Assembly: GCF_013141865.1 (NCBI RefSeq)
Contig: NZ_RCST01000001.1
Location: 1,364,001 to 1,428,000, forward strand
DNA from: Methylomonas sp. ZR1
Lineage (GTDB): Bacteria; Pseudomonadota; Gammaproteobacteria; Methylococcales; Methylomonadaceae
Reading direction: 5' to 3'
DNA: 64,000 nt
Each line of letters begins with the position of its first letter. Within the stretch, counting starts at the first letter, position 1. The position numbers and the translations under genes were made by a program. Shown here piece by piece: positions 54,332 through 63,908 of the stretch. The notes beneath the pieces were generated by a model that did no database searches, was not told the DNA's origin, and worked only from the letters and a program-made list of their open reading frames with translations.

Positions 54332-54820
54332 TTACTCGCCGACACTTGCCAGAATTTTGTTGATCACGGTAGCCGAAATCCGAAAATCCGATCGATGCAA
54401 AATTTCAAAAGTGGCTCGAGCAGACGAAATCAAACCTTGCTTTTTGGCCTGTCCGATGACGGCGGTAGTACCTGCGACATGTAATTGATATTCTTTGGCC
54501 ACAGCCCGGCCGGCACGTTCGTCCATGATCAGCAAATAGTTTTGGGGTGACGACAGCGCAATGTTGATGCAATCCGTTTCTCCGGTGTCCAGATCAATGT
54601 CCAAATGTGGTGTTATGGATTCATGCCATACCGTTAGCCAACCTGAATCAAATGCGTGAGCCAGCGCTTGTTCACCTGGCGCAGATTTGCCCGGTAACAC
54701 TTCTTGTTTCACCGATTCGGGTACGAAAACCTGGCCAAATAACTTCGGTAGCCAGATTAAACCCTCCACCAACGCCAGTCCGATCAATGGACTGGCATCG
54801 ACAATTACTTTTTTGGTCAT
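54332..54820 (-). CDS. DUF3368 PIN-like toxin
   Basis: The product is 162 residues. It has the PIN/DUF3368 pattern: VIVDASPLIGLALVEGL (first Asp, residue 8), LDTGETDCINIAL near 77-89 (acidic Glu/Asp), LLIMDERAGRAVAKEYQLHVAGTTAVIGQAKKQGLI near 95-130 (second acidic cluster). PIN proteins are metal-dependent RNases. It overlaps nothing but starts 6 bp after the UPF0175 gene, forming a standard pair. Its expected role is as the toxin of a stabilisation module for the replicon. Confidence 0.85.
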   Translation of the reverse strand: MTKKVIVDASPLIGLALVEGLIWLPKLFGQVFVPESVKQEVLPGKSAPGEQALAHAFDSGWLTVWHESITPHLDIDLDTGETDCINIALSSPQNYLLIMDERAGRAVAKEYQLHVAGTTAVIGQAKKQGLISSARATFEILHRSDFRISATVINKILASVGE

Positions 54821-54826
54821 CCGCGA

Positions 54827-55171
54827 TCAGGCTTGGTTGAGCCACTGGTCCAGAGTGTCCAAATCATCCTCGACTTCATCAGCCGTTTGCTCGATGACGG
54901 AAATACCCAGGCGCGAGACGTGCGCAATAAAGTTTGCCAACGGCATATCGGCCAGTTTAGCGGAGCGGGCAAGGGACAGGTTACCGTCCTTGAAAAGTGC
55001 CGTTGCCAAGGCTTTACGCACGCCCGGCATTCCAATGATTTTGGCGGCTTTGAGGCCGACCATCACCGCGTCTGGTTCGTTTCGATTCATAACCAAGACC
55101 ATATCCTCGTGAGCCATGCGCAGAGCTTCGCTGGGGTTGTTCTTTAGACCACTGACATTCACGGTTTTCAT
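54827..55171 (-). CDS. UPF0175 antitoxin
   Basis: The product is 114 residues. The N-terminus (MKTVNVSGLKNNPSEALRMAHEDMVLVMNRNEPDAVMV) resembles Phd/YefM-type DNA-binding antitoxins. The C-terminal part (ATALFKDGNLSLARSAKLADMPLANFIAHVSRLGISVIE) is UPF0175. It pairs with the DUF3368 gene just downstream. As antitoxin it would bind and silence the toxin and repress the operon. It is the first gene of the unit. Confidence 0.85.
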   Translation of the reverse strand: MKTVNVSGLKNNPSEALRMAHEDMVLVMNRNEPDAVMVGLKAAKIIGMPGVRKALATALFKDGNLSLARSAKLADMPLANFIAHVSRLGISVIEQTADEVEDDLDTLDQWLNQA

Positions 55172-55290
55172 GGCCTGATTACATAGGAAGATTGGATAGG
55201 TGGATTATAATCCTCTAAATGAAAATTGCTGCATAAAGTTTTCTCCCTGGACAATGATCTCCTATGTGGCCAAGACAACGTTGCTCCTAG

Positions 55291-56901
55291 GAGCCTGTCG
55301 GACTTTAGCGCAGTAGATCTAACCGCGACATCGGTTTGGTAAAATAAGGAGGGTCAAAAGATCAGATATACGGAGCCTGTGATGAGTCGATTCATTCCCG
55401 TCAACCGCCATCTACTTTACTTGCTACCGCCTTCGGTGGACGAATGGCTGCCGGAGGCTCATCTGGCCCGTTTTGTTGTCGAAGTCATCGAGCAACTGGA
55501 TCTGAGCCAATTCACCAGCCGTTACCAGGGACGCGGCAGTGCGGCCTATCATCCCTCGGTGTTGCTGGCGCTCCTGGTGTACGGTTACGCCACCGGCGTG
55601 TTTTCCAGCCGTAAGATCGAACGAGCGACCTACGATTCGGTGGCGTTCCGTTTCCTGTCCGCGGATACGCATCCCGACCACGATACGCTGGCCCATTTCC
55701 GCAAAACCTTCCTGATCGAGCTGGAAGATCTGTTCGTCCAGGTCCTCAGCCTGTCCCAAGCGATGAAGTTGGTGAAACTGGGGCAAATTGCGCTGGACGG
55801 TACGAAAGTGAAGGCGAACGCCTCCAGGCATAAAGCCTTGTCCCACGGTCACATCGAAAAGCTGGAAGCGCAGCTGCGGGACGAGGTCCAGGTCTTATTA
55901 CAAAAGGCCGCCGAAACCGATGCGGCGGACGACCGCGACGATCTGGACTTGCCGGCCGAACTGGCGCGGCGTGAAGACCGATTGAAAGCCCTGCGCGATG
56001 CCAAAACCCAGATCGCCGAGCGGGTCAAGCCGCGCGATGAGCAGGCACAAAAGGCGTATGAGGCGAAGATTGCCCGCCGGGAAACCGGGCGGCAGGCCGG
56101 CAAAAAGCCCAGAGGGCCGGAGCCCAAGGCCCCGGAAATAGGCCCCAAGCCTGACGACCAAATCAACCTGACCGACGAAGAATCTCGCATCATGCCCAGT
56201 CATGAAGGCTTCGTGCAAGGCTATAACAACCAAGCCGCCGTCGACGTCGACACGATGCTGATCGTCGCCACCAGCGTCACGCAACAGACCAACGATAAGC
56301 AACAAGTCGAACCGATGTTGGCCGAGCTGAAAAAACTCCCCGAGACGTTGGGCCAAGTCGATGCCCTGCTGGCGGACACGGGCTACTTCAGCGCCGCCAA
56401 CGTTCAGGCTTGCGAACGAAGCGGCATCAAACCTTTGATCGCCATGGGCCGCGACAGCCACCCTGTGCCCCTGGCTGAATATCTGGCGGCCGACGCGCCG
56501 AAACCCAACACCGGCGGCCCGGTGGAAAACATGGCTTGGTACCTGAAAACCCGCGAAGGCAAGGCCCGCTATGCCAAGCGCAAATGCACGGTGGAACCCG
56601 TATTCGGGATCATCAAGCAGGTACTGGGCTTTCGCCAGTTCTCGCTACGCGGACTGGACGCGGTAACCGGGGAATGGAAGCTGGTGGCGATGGCGTTTAA
56701 CCTGAAACGGATGTATGCGCTGGCCGGGGCATAAGCCCCGCCGAACTCAATGATAGGGTTGCATGCCGTCGAATAACCTAAGGGGAGCGCGTCTACATCA
56801 ATTCTCAAGACCGGCTGAGTAACTTTACGACAGCTTGAGGGCTTCGATCATTTGGCTGACGCCAAATTTTCGGCTTAAAAAAACTTAAGTCCGACGGGCT
56901 C
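55291..56901 (+). mobile_element. IS1182-family insertion sequence
   Basis: The element has inverted ends GAGCCTGTCGGACTTTAG and, read inward from the right, GAGCCCGTCGGACTTAAG. It is flanked by CTAG at 55287-55290 and at 56902-56905, a palindromic 4-bp target duplication typical of the family. Length is 1611 bp with one transposase gene. The right end lies 10 bp from the flhC-like stop. Confidence 0.92.
55382..56734 (+). CDS. IS1182-family transposase
   Basis: The product is 450 residues from the ATG at 55382 (MSRFIPVNRH); an ATG just upstream at 55379 is in frame too. The N-terminus (LLYLLPPSVDEWLPEAHLARFVVEVIEQLDL) and HPSVLLALLVYGYATGVFSSRKIERA are typical. The DDE core has GQIALDGTKVKANASRHKALSH (first Asp, about residue 140), a helical charged insertion (about 155-260), VDALLADTGYFSAAN (second Asp), and KRKCTVEPVFGIIKQVLGFRQFSLRG with the Glu. 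It appears intact. Confidence 0.93.
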   Translation: MSRFIPVNRHLLYLLPPSVDEWLPEAHLARFVVEVIEQLDLSQFTSRYQGRGSAAYHPSVLLALLVYGYATGVFSSRKIERATYDSVAFRFLSADTHPDHDTLAHFRKTFLIELEDLFVQVLSLSQAMKLVKLGQIALDGTKVKANASRHKALSHGHIEKLEAQLRDEVQVLLQKAAETDAADDRDDLDLPAELARREDRLKALRDAKTQIAERVKPRDEQAQKAYEAKIARRETGRQAGKKPRGPEPKAPEIGPKPDDQINLTDEESRIMPSHEGFVQGYNNQAAVDVDTMLIVATSVTQQTNDKQQVEPMLAELKKLPETLGQVDALLADTGYFSAANVQACERSGIKPLIAMGRDSHPVPLAEYLAADAPKPNTGGPVENMAWYLKTREGKARYAKRKCTVEPVFGIIKQVLGFRQFSLRGLDAVTGEWKLVAMAFNLKRMYALAGA

Positions 56902-56911
56902 CTAGGATCAA

Positions 56912-57463
56912 TTAATCGGTGATGATTCTGGTTTTAGGGATTTGGCTTAGCATGCACATTTGGCAGACTTGCGGGTACTTACAGCCATGAATGACCAAAT
57001 AGGGCGTATGGCAGGTCGTACAGTAAGGTAATTCAGCGAGTCCGTCTCTCAGGGCTTCGACGATAATCCAGGCTTCATCGAAATTTGCAGGCCGTATGCG
57101 GCCAAACGGCCGGCGTTCCTGAATATGGTTTGGGTAGAATTTACAAAAAGTGTCCCAGGCAAATACCATGGCATTCAGGTCTATTTCCGCTCTGATAGCG
57201 CCTGAGCAAGCGCTTCGATAGATTGAAGCAAATAGGGCCATGTAAAGAAACGACTCGCGTGACTGCGGCATTGCCATAATGCTGGGGACCAGTCCCGCCA
57301 CTGGGCTTTCGCGGTGCAGCGAAAAGTAAAGATTACACAATTCTTTAGGGCGCAAGGTTTTGATGACCCGACTGGCCAATTTTGTACGCAACTTTCGTTT
57401 CAGTAATTGATAGGCCCAATACTGATCTTTAAGCCGAGTAGCAAATGGGCAATGTTTGCTCAT
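56912..57463 (-). CDS. setC: FlhC/SetC-like transcriptional activator
   Basis: The product is 183 residues. The C-terminal zinc-binding pattern has Cys at 148, 151, 161, 167 and 170 (CTTCHTP, then HGCKYPQVCQMC), as in FlhC. The central region (WAYQLLKRKLRTKLASRVIKTL, then SRESFLYMALFASIYR) also fits. It overlaps the FlhD-like gene by ATGA. In SXT/R391 elements the SetD-SetC pair is the FlhDC-like master activator of transfer operons, encoded near a transglycosylase gene, and the same order is found here. The stop is 10 bp from the IS1182 right end, so the downstream transcript may be altered but the coding region is whole. Confidence 0.85.
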   Translation of the reverse strand: MSKHCPFATRLKDQYWAYQLLKRKLRTKLASRVIKTLRPKELCNLYFSLHRESPVAGLVPSIMAMPQSRESFLYMALFASIYRSACSGAIRAEIDLNAMVFAWDTFCKFYPNHIQERRPFGRIRPANFDEAWIIVEALRDGLAELPYCTTCHTPYLVIHGCKYPQVCQMCMLSQIPKTRIITD

Positions 57464-57771
57464 GACTCAAGCGGGTGAGCAGACAAGAGCATCAGAAGGT
57501 CGATGGTTCGTGCGTCGAGTGCATTGGGATCTTCGTATTTTTCGACGTTTAGAAATTTGCTCCATTTATGGGGATTGAAACGGGGAACAAAAGTCAAGCA
57601 ATCGCTTCGTGCCAGGCTCTTCATCTGTTCGAGCGGCATTTTTCGGAGTAATGAAACCGCTTCGGTTGTTAAGCCTAAGCAGAACATGGCTTTTTGCTCG
57701 CTCTCGGAAAAAATTAAGGACTGCGCGACGATGAGGTAGTCGAGATTGAGTTTGTATAGATTCTCATCCAT
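57460..57771 (-). CDS. setD: FlhD/SetD-like transcriptional activator
   Basis: The product is 103 residues. The pattern LYKLNLDYLIVAQSLIFSESEQKAMFCLGLTTEAVSLLRKMPLEQMKSLARSDCLTFVPRFN follows FlhD (NLxYLLLAQRLI, MFRLG, LTLPQMVKLAE). FlhD forms a heteromultimer with FlhC, encoded just downstream. The N-terminal ATG fits, and the transglycosylase gene ends 18 bp upstream, so the three are one operon. The pair probably activates transfer promoters, possibly through the palindromic blocks before traI and traF. Confidence 0.85.
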   Translation of the reverse strand: MDENLYKLNLDYLIVAQSLIFSESEQKAMFCLGLTTEAVSLLRKMPLEQMKSLARSDCLTFVPRFNPHKWSKFLNVEKYEDPNALDARTIDLLMLLSAHPLES

Positions 57772-57789
57772 TCTGCAATCCTTGATGGA

Positions 57790-58446
57790 CTAAAGAATCG
57801 CGCGGATTTGATCGGCTAAGGCAATAACTTTTCGTCCGTACTGGATGGCTACTGGCTCGTTTTGCCAACTGTAATATCGGCCGATTCCATGAGCGAGATT
57901 GTCTGGCGCCGATTGGATGGCCTCGTTGAGAAGGCTGGCGCCGATTTCGATATTGATGCTCGGGATCAAGAGTTGTTCGGGTTTCGCAACGCGGTGGCCA
58001 TGCCACCGCAGATTCACTTGCATGATGCCGACGTCGATATTGCGCTTGCCTTGGTCCAGCATTTGATTGAGTAAAGCTTCTGCCTCCTGCTGACTGTTAG
58101 GAATAAAAGAGTTGCCAGCGTTATTGATGGCCCAGGGCCAGGGCATGACACGATTCTGTTCACCGTTTTTCCGCGACTCCATGAGCGCAACGGCATACAG
58201 AATATAGGGATCAATGCGATGTCTACGGGCAACTTGTCCCCACTGCGTGTTTTGTAATTTGGTGTTTAATGCCAGGGACTGTTGGCTGTTGCCATTCGGT
58301 TGAATGGAATCAGCAGCCATTGATTCCATGGGTTGGCTGATGAGGCAAAGGCCACTGAGCAATCCAATCCAAAGATGCTGAATAGGGTTTTGGATTGAAA
58401 CGCCAGGGTGCTTAACCCCCTGTTTTTTTATGTGAATAATTAACAT
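57790..58446 (-). CDS. Lytic transglycosylase (SLT family)
   Basis: The product is 218 residues from the ATG at 58446 (MLIIHIKKQGVKHPG); a longer frame starts at 58518, but the inner ATG places the signal (HLWIGLLSGLCLISQPMESMA, near 21-41) closer to the N-terminus. The Slt catalytic region is IDPYILYAVALMESRKNGEQN (catalytic Glu in MESR). Also present are RNIDVGIMQVNLRWHGHR and LLIPSINIEIGASLLNEAI. It opens peptidoglycan for the transfer apparatus. SXT/R391 elements carry a homologous gene next to setDC. It is first in this operon. Confidence 0.85.
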   Translation of the reverse strand: MLIIHIKKQGVKHPGVSIQNPIQHLWIGLLSGLCLISQPMESMAADSIQPNGNSQQSLALNTKLQNTQWGQVARRHRIDPYILYAVALMESRKNGEQNRVMPWPWAINNAGNSFIPNSQQEAEALLNQMLDQGKRNIDVGIMQVNLRWHGHRVAKPEQLLIPSINIEIGASLLNEAIQSAPDNLAHGIGRYYSWQNEPVAIQYGRKVIALADQIRAIL

Positions 58447-58748
58447 CGCGAGCTCACCGTTATGGTCTTGAAGCGAGTTTACGACGTTGCCAGAAATTCT
58501 ATATGTTCGAAAAACCACTCTTTAAGCTGTTTTTCGCCCATCCTCTGAGTTTGGCCTTGTTTTTTTACTTAATCTTATGAACGGAAGGAATCCTTGTTAC
58601 CCGGAGCGCCCCTATCATACTGACCGTCAAATAGGTGAAAGACAACCCATCGTTCTACAACCCAAGCAAGCCTCGATATTGACCAGACAGGAATAGGAAC
58701 GGCGGTTTTTGGTGGGTAGGTTGCGGGAGATGGTTAGGTTGAATGATA

Positions 58749-59601
58749 GGGGGCTGTTGCCTTTTCACATCGGTAACCATATAAATGCACAAGCCAGGGC
58801 GATAGCGCCTTCAAAATTGCGTTTTAGTTTGTCATATCGGGTGGCGATAGCTCTAAAATGTTTCAGTCGCGCAAATACGTTTTCAACGAGGTGGCGATAT
58901 TTATAGAGACACCAGTCCATTTCCTCATTCCCGACTATTGAATTTTGTTTTCTTGGGATGATGGGGACTGTGCCTTGATCTCGAATTTGAATCCGTAACG
59001 GCTCGCTGTCATACCCTTTGTCTGCAATCATGTAGCCCGCCTGGGGGAGCTTGGCCACAAATTCCGGCGCCTCTTTGCAGTCATGTACTTCGCCCCCCGT
59101 AATCGAGAACTGGATGGGAAGTCCACCGGCATCAACCGCCATATGGATTTTGGTCGTGTTGCCTGCGACCGATTTCCCGATGGCTGTTGGGTTTTCATGG
59201 GCGCCGCCGCTACTGTGTTGATGGGCTTTAATAATGCTGCCATCAATAAATAGCCATTCCAAATCAGGCTCAATCACTAGCGCCTGAAAGATACCCCTCA
59301 GCTTTTCTTGCAGTGACCAGGCATTGAAGCGCTTGTACACGGCATTCCACTTGCCAAAAGCGACGGGCAAGTCTCGCCAAGGGCAGCCAACACGCAAGCG
59401 ATAAAAAATCCCTTCGACCGTTTGCCGAAGACCGGGGTTGTCGTAAATGCTGAAACTCAACATAATCGTTTTTAGCTTTTCCCAGTGGGTATCTGTAAGC
59501 AGTTGGCGTGGCATTCGCTAGTTATCGTTTGATTGAAAACTCAATCAGTATGGCTCGCCAATCGATTTTCAAAGGGATTATGACAAAATGGCAACAGCCC
59601 C
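58749..59601 (-). mobile_element. IS5-family insertion sequence, copy 2
   Basis: The 853-bp element has ends GGGGCTGTTGCC on both sides (left GGGGGCTGTTGCC) and TA outside each end. It has the same length and orientation as copy 1 at 14484-15336. It sits 300 bp upstream of the transglycosylase-setDC operon and may separate it from an original promoter region, or supply one. Confidence 0.85.
58765..59514 (-). CDS. IS5-family transposase, copy 2
   Basis: The product is 249 residues, aligned without gaps to copy 1 (14499-15248) with scattered changes. The DDE residues are kept (LFIDGSIIKAHQHSSG; MIADKGYDSEPLRIQ; ENVFARLKHFRAIATRYDK). It appears intact. Confidence 0.92.
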   Translation of the reverse strand: MPRQLLTDTHWEKLKTIMLSFSIYDNPGLRQTVEGIFYRLRVGCPWRDLPVAFGKWNAVYKRFNAWSLQEKLRGIFQALVIEPDLEWLFIDGSIIKAHQHSSGGAHENPTAIGKSVAGNTTKIHMAVDAGGLPIQFSITGGEVHDCKEAPEFVAKLPQAGYMIADKGYDSEPLRIQIRDQGTVPIIPRKQNSIVGNEEMDWCLYKYRHLVENVFARLKHFRAIATRYDKLKRNFEGAIALACAFIWLPM

Positions 59602-59697
59602 TAATGAAATTGCAGAGATGAGCAAAGTCGTTGATATTGTCCGTCGCTAACCGAAAACCGTAGTGACGTGGGCTGTTTTTAGTCGACCGATAAGCGA

Positions 59698-60054
59698 TTG
59701 ACGCCGCTAAACATTGCGCCGAGCGACGCGGTCAGACTGCAAGCCGACGGCCGCATCAGCAAACGGGAACTGGCCGACCGCATAGGCCTGTCGGCATCAC
59801 CCTGCCTGCGGTGGGTGCGAGCGGTGGAGGAGGGCGGCCTGATCGGCGGCTATCGGGCCTTGTTGGATGCCAAAGCCTTGGGTCTGACACTGATGGCCTT
59901 GAGCCACATTCCGATAGACCGACATACGCCGGAATGTTTCAACACGTTCGAGGCGGCGGTTGCCGGCATTCCCGGCGCGACCGCAGTGCATTCCAGCTTC
60001 TTGTTACGGCGGGTCGTGGATAAGACGGCGTTTCCGGTGGGGGTAGGGCCATGA
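59698..60054 (+). pseudogene. Lrp/AsnC-type regulator with internal deletion
   Basis: The N-terminal half fits the Lrp helix-turn-helix and linker (LQADGRISKRELADRIGLS, then RVRAVEEGGLIGGYRALLDAKALGLTLMAL). The ligand-binding RAM domain should then extend for about 70 residues, but the sequence jumps from FEAAVAGIPGATAV to the family C-terminus (HSSFLLRRVVDKTAFPV), missing about 45 residues. The start region is also disrupted (TTG at 59698, shifted frame for the first helix). It is therefore a decayed gene, lying between IS5 copy 2 and IS3. Confidence 0.75.
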
Positions 60055-60116
60055 TCATTCCGAATCCACTGCTGGGCAGAGTTTGCAAACATGGCAAATC
60101 ACTGACTCTGTAGTGG

Positions 60117-61350
<1,234 letters not shown>

Positions 61351-61493
61351 CTATCTGGGTGTCCATTTTTATTAGACCACTACACTCAAACCGTTACACA
61401 AAAAATGAACGCCGCAATTATCATTCAACGCGCAACTACTTCCAATGCAAGAGTCCGCCTTCGCGTAGGCTCAAGGCCGCACTGTTAAAACGT

Positions 61494-61522
61494 TTGACTG
61501 TGATTGGCTCGCCAAATACTAT
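61494..61522 (+). promoter_or_regulatory. Sigma70-type promoter before the serine hydrolase gene
   Basis: TTGACT and TACTAT are separated by 17 bp and lie about 100 bp upstream of the ATG at 61623, which itself has AAGGA upstream. Spacing and hexamers are good. Confidence 0.5.
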
Positions 61523-61622
61523 TCTCGCCCCAACATGGCTTTGGTAAAAGCCTCGCAGCCCCGCCACACGGGCTTAAAATCTTGCTGGCGGACTAACCGA
61601 TGATCACCCCTTCAAGGACCAG

Positions 61623-63398
61623 ATGAAAGCCTACTTGACATATTTAAGCGCGATATTGCTTTTGCTAAGCGGTTGCGCCGGTTCGCAGCCGCTAAAACCG
61701 AATACTGTACAACACGGCGATTACACTTACCTCCAAGCCCATCTTGCTTGGCTGATCGAGCAGGAAATGTCCGAACAGGACGTGGTAGGCTTGAGTATCG
61801 CCGTGGTCGACGATCAGCAGGTCGTTTGGGCGAAAGGTTTTGGTTATGCCGATCAAGCCAAGCAGATTGTCGCCACACCGGAAACGGTTTATCGAACCGG
61901 CTCCATCTCCAAGCTCTTCACCGATACGCTGGTCATGCAACTGGCGGAGCAGGGCAAGCTGGATATTGATCAGCCGCTACAAACCTATCTGCCGAATTTT
62001 GCGATCAAAAGTCGCTTCCCGGATGCCGGGTCGATAACGCTGCGCAACATCATGAGCCATCATTCCGGTTTGCCGGGTGATAGAGGCAATGGCATGTGGA
62101 CTAACAACCCGGCGCCGTTCAGTCTGCTTGTCGACCCGCTGAAAGACGAATATGCCGCCTATCCGCCCAATTGCATTTGGGCCTATTCGAATCTGGGCAT
62201 CACTTTATTAGGGACGATGTTGGAAAGGCTGACCGGCGAGGATTTCAGTCCTTATGCCGACCGGCAGCTATTAAAACCACTGGGCATGACGCATGCGGCA
62301 TTTGCGCCGGGCATAGCGGGAGAGCTGGCCTCCAAAGCCTATAAGAGTGATCAGGAAAAGGCCGAAGTGGCACTGCGCGATATGCCGGCCGGCGGCTTGA
62401 ATGCCAATGTTTTGGATCTAAGCCGTTTTATCGCCATGGTCTTGGCGGACGGCAAAGCCAATGGCCGGCAACTATTGAAGCCGGAAACCCTACATGAAAT
62501 GCTGCGCCAGCAAAACCAGGACGTGGCGCTGGATGTGGGCAATAAAATCGGTTTGGGCTGGTTCTTGACCAGCAAGCCCGGTATCGGCGATGTGGCCGCA
62601 CACGGCGGAGCAACGCTTTTTCACCGTAGCCTGCTGACGGTGCTGCCGGAACACAAGCTAGGCGTGGTCGTGCTGGCGAATTCCCCGCCCACCGGCGACT
62701 TGATCGACAAAGTCACCGATAAGGCACTAAAACTGGCGGTTGCGATAAAAACCGGCCAGCCGCTGCTGGAGGACGCCGAAACGCCTGAAATCGAAACACG
62801 CGGCTTAACCGCGCAAGAGCAACAATTGGGGGCAGGGCAGTATGCAACCGCGCTAGGCTACATCAAGTTATCAGCCGATGGCGACATCCTGGTCACCGAA
62901 CTGAACGGCAAAAGTCTGGATTTGGTTGGTAGGGAAGATGGCAAATTCGGCATTCGCTATAAACTGCTGGGCTTGATTCCAATACAACCCAAGCAGCTGG
63001 CCGAAGTCGGCGTGTCGGTGCGCCATGTCGACGGCCATGATCTGGCGCTGGCCCATTGGCACGGCCAAACCTTGGTATTAGGTGAGAAAATCCAACCCGT
63101 ACCGATTCCCGCCGCCATGCGCAGCCGCTTGGGCGATTACGAAATCGTCAATCTTGCCGAAGGCGAGGCGATGGTTCCGGAAAAATGCGCGCTACGCGAG
63201 CGGGACGGTTTTTTGATGCTGGAGTATTCCATTCCCGCATTCGACCTGAATAATCTGACCCTCCCGATTGTACCGGTATCGGAAAACGCCGCCGTCATTC
63301 TTGGATTAGGACGCGGCATGCAGGAAACCGTGCGGCTGGAGACGATTAATGGCCAAGAGTTTGTGGCTTATTCCGGGTATTTATTGCGGAAGAAATGA
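61623..63398 (+). CDS. Serine hydrolase lipoprotein (class C beta-lactamase-like)
   Basis: The product is 591 residues with signal and lipobox LLSGC (Cys at 18). The penicillin-binding/beta-lactamase-like fold has SISK at residues 94-97 (catalytic Ser and Lys), YSN at 188-190 and HGG at 327-329. About 230 further residues after the catalytic domain (beta-rich, residues 390-591) are like the C-terminal extension of CubicO/EstB-type proteins. Likely roles are peptidase, esterase or D-aminoacyl hydrolysis at the envelope; true beta-lactamase activity cannot be assumed. It has its own promoter and stands apart from the transfer genes, so it may be chromosomal flank or acquired cargo. Confidence 0.85.
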   Translation: MKAYLTYLSAILLLLSGCAGSQPLKPNTVQHGDYTYLQAHLAWLIEQEMSEQDVVGLSIAVVDDQQVVWAKGFGYADQAKQIVATPETVYRTGSISKLFTDTLVMQLAEQGKLDIDQPLQTYLPNFAIKSRFPDAGSITLRNIMSHHSGLPGDRGNGMWTNNPAPFSLLVDPLKDEYAAYPPNCIWAYSNLGITLLGTMLERLTGEDFSPYADRQLLKPLGMTHAAFAPGIAGELASKAYKSDQEKAEVALRDMPAGGLNANVLDLSRFIAMVLADGKANGRQLLKPETLHEMLRQQNQDVALDVGNKIGLGWFLTSKPGIGDVAAHGGATLFHRSLLTVLPEHKLGVVVLANSPPTGDLIDKVTDKALKLAVAIKTGQPLLEDAETPEIETRGLTAQEQQLGAGQYATALGYIKLSADGDILVTELNGKSLDLVGREDGKFGIRYKLLGLIPIQPKQLAEVGVSVRHVDGHDLALAHWHGQTLVLGEKIQPVPIPAAMRSRLGDYEIVNLAEGEAMVPEKCALRERDGFLMLEYSIPAFDLNNLTLPIVPVSENAAVILGLGRGMQETVRLETINGQEFVAYSGYLLRKK

Positions 63399-63479
63399 GC
63401 AAAGCCTTTAGGATCGCGATCTCCAGTCAAAACGGGTTTTATGAGTGTTCCCCATCTTGCCATCGTCCGTCAATAAGGT

Positions 63480-63857
63480 ATGCCGATGAGCGAATTTACC
63501 GCCTATTTGCCTGAAGTGTTCGAACTGTTCGGCACCATTCAGATCCGTAAGATGTTTGGGGGCTATGGTGTCTACCACGATGGCTTGATGTTCGCGCTGG
63601 TGGCGGACGATACTCTGTATCTCAAGGCGGATGCCGAGAATGCCAAATTTTTCGAGGAACAGGGGCTTGCGCCATTCGAATATCAGCGGGAAGGCAAAAT
63701 GACGAAAATGTCATATTACCAAGCGCCGGCCGAGTTTATGGAAGACCGGGAGCAGGCCGTTCTGTGGGCGCGGCGCTCGTACGACGCCGCGCGTAGAGCC
63801 CAACGTAAAAAACGCAAAAGCAAAACGGACACGACAGTGATACGTCATTTAGACTGA
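63480..63857 (+). CDS. TfoX N-terminal domain protein
   Basis: The product is 125 residues from the ATG at 63480 (or 123 from 63486, MSEFTAYL). The TfoX_N pattern is clear: FGTIQIRKMFGGYGVYHDGLMFALVADDTLYLKADAENAKFFEEQGLAPFEY near 18-68 and MTKMSYYQAPAEFMEDREQAVLWARRSYDAARRAQ near 75-109, followed by a basic tail. Single-domain TfoX_N proteins are common; the role is not settled, and the competence function of full-length TfoX should not be assumed. It follows the serine hydrolase by 81 bp in the same direction. Confidence 0.85.
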   Translation: MPMSEFTAYLPEVFELFGTIQIRKMFGGYGVYHDGLMFALVADDTLYLKADAENAKFFEEQGLAPFEYQREGKMTKMSYYQAPAEFMEDREQAVLWARRSYDAARRAQRKKRKSKTDTTVIRHLD

Positions 63858-63888
63858 TTCAGAACACCTAATATCGAATAATGTTGAA

Positions 63889-63908
63889 CCCCTCTTCCTG
63901 CTGAGGGG
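63889..63908 (+). terminator. Weak hairpin after the TfoX-N gene
   Basis: CCCCTC/GAGGGG pairs over an 8-nt loop, 32 bp after the stop. No T-run follows, so termination is uncertain. The remaining 90 bp to the window edge show no gene start that I can support. Confidence 0.25.
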
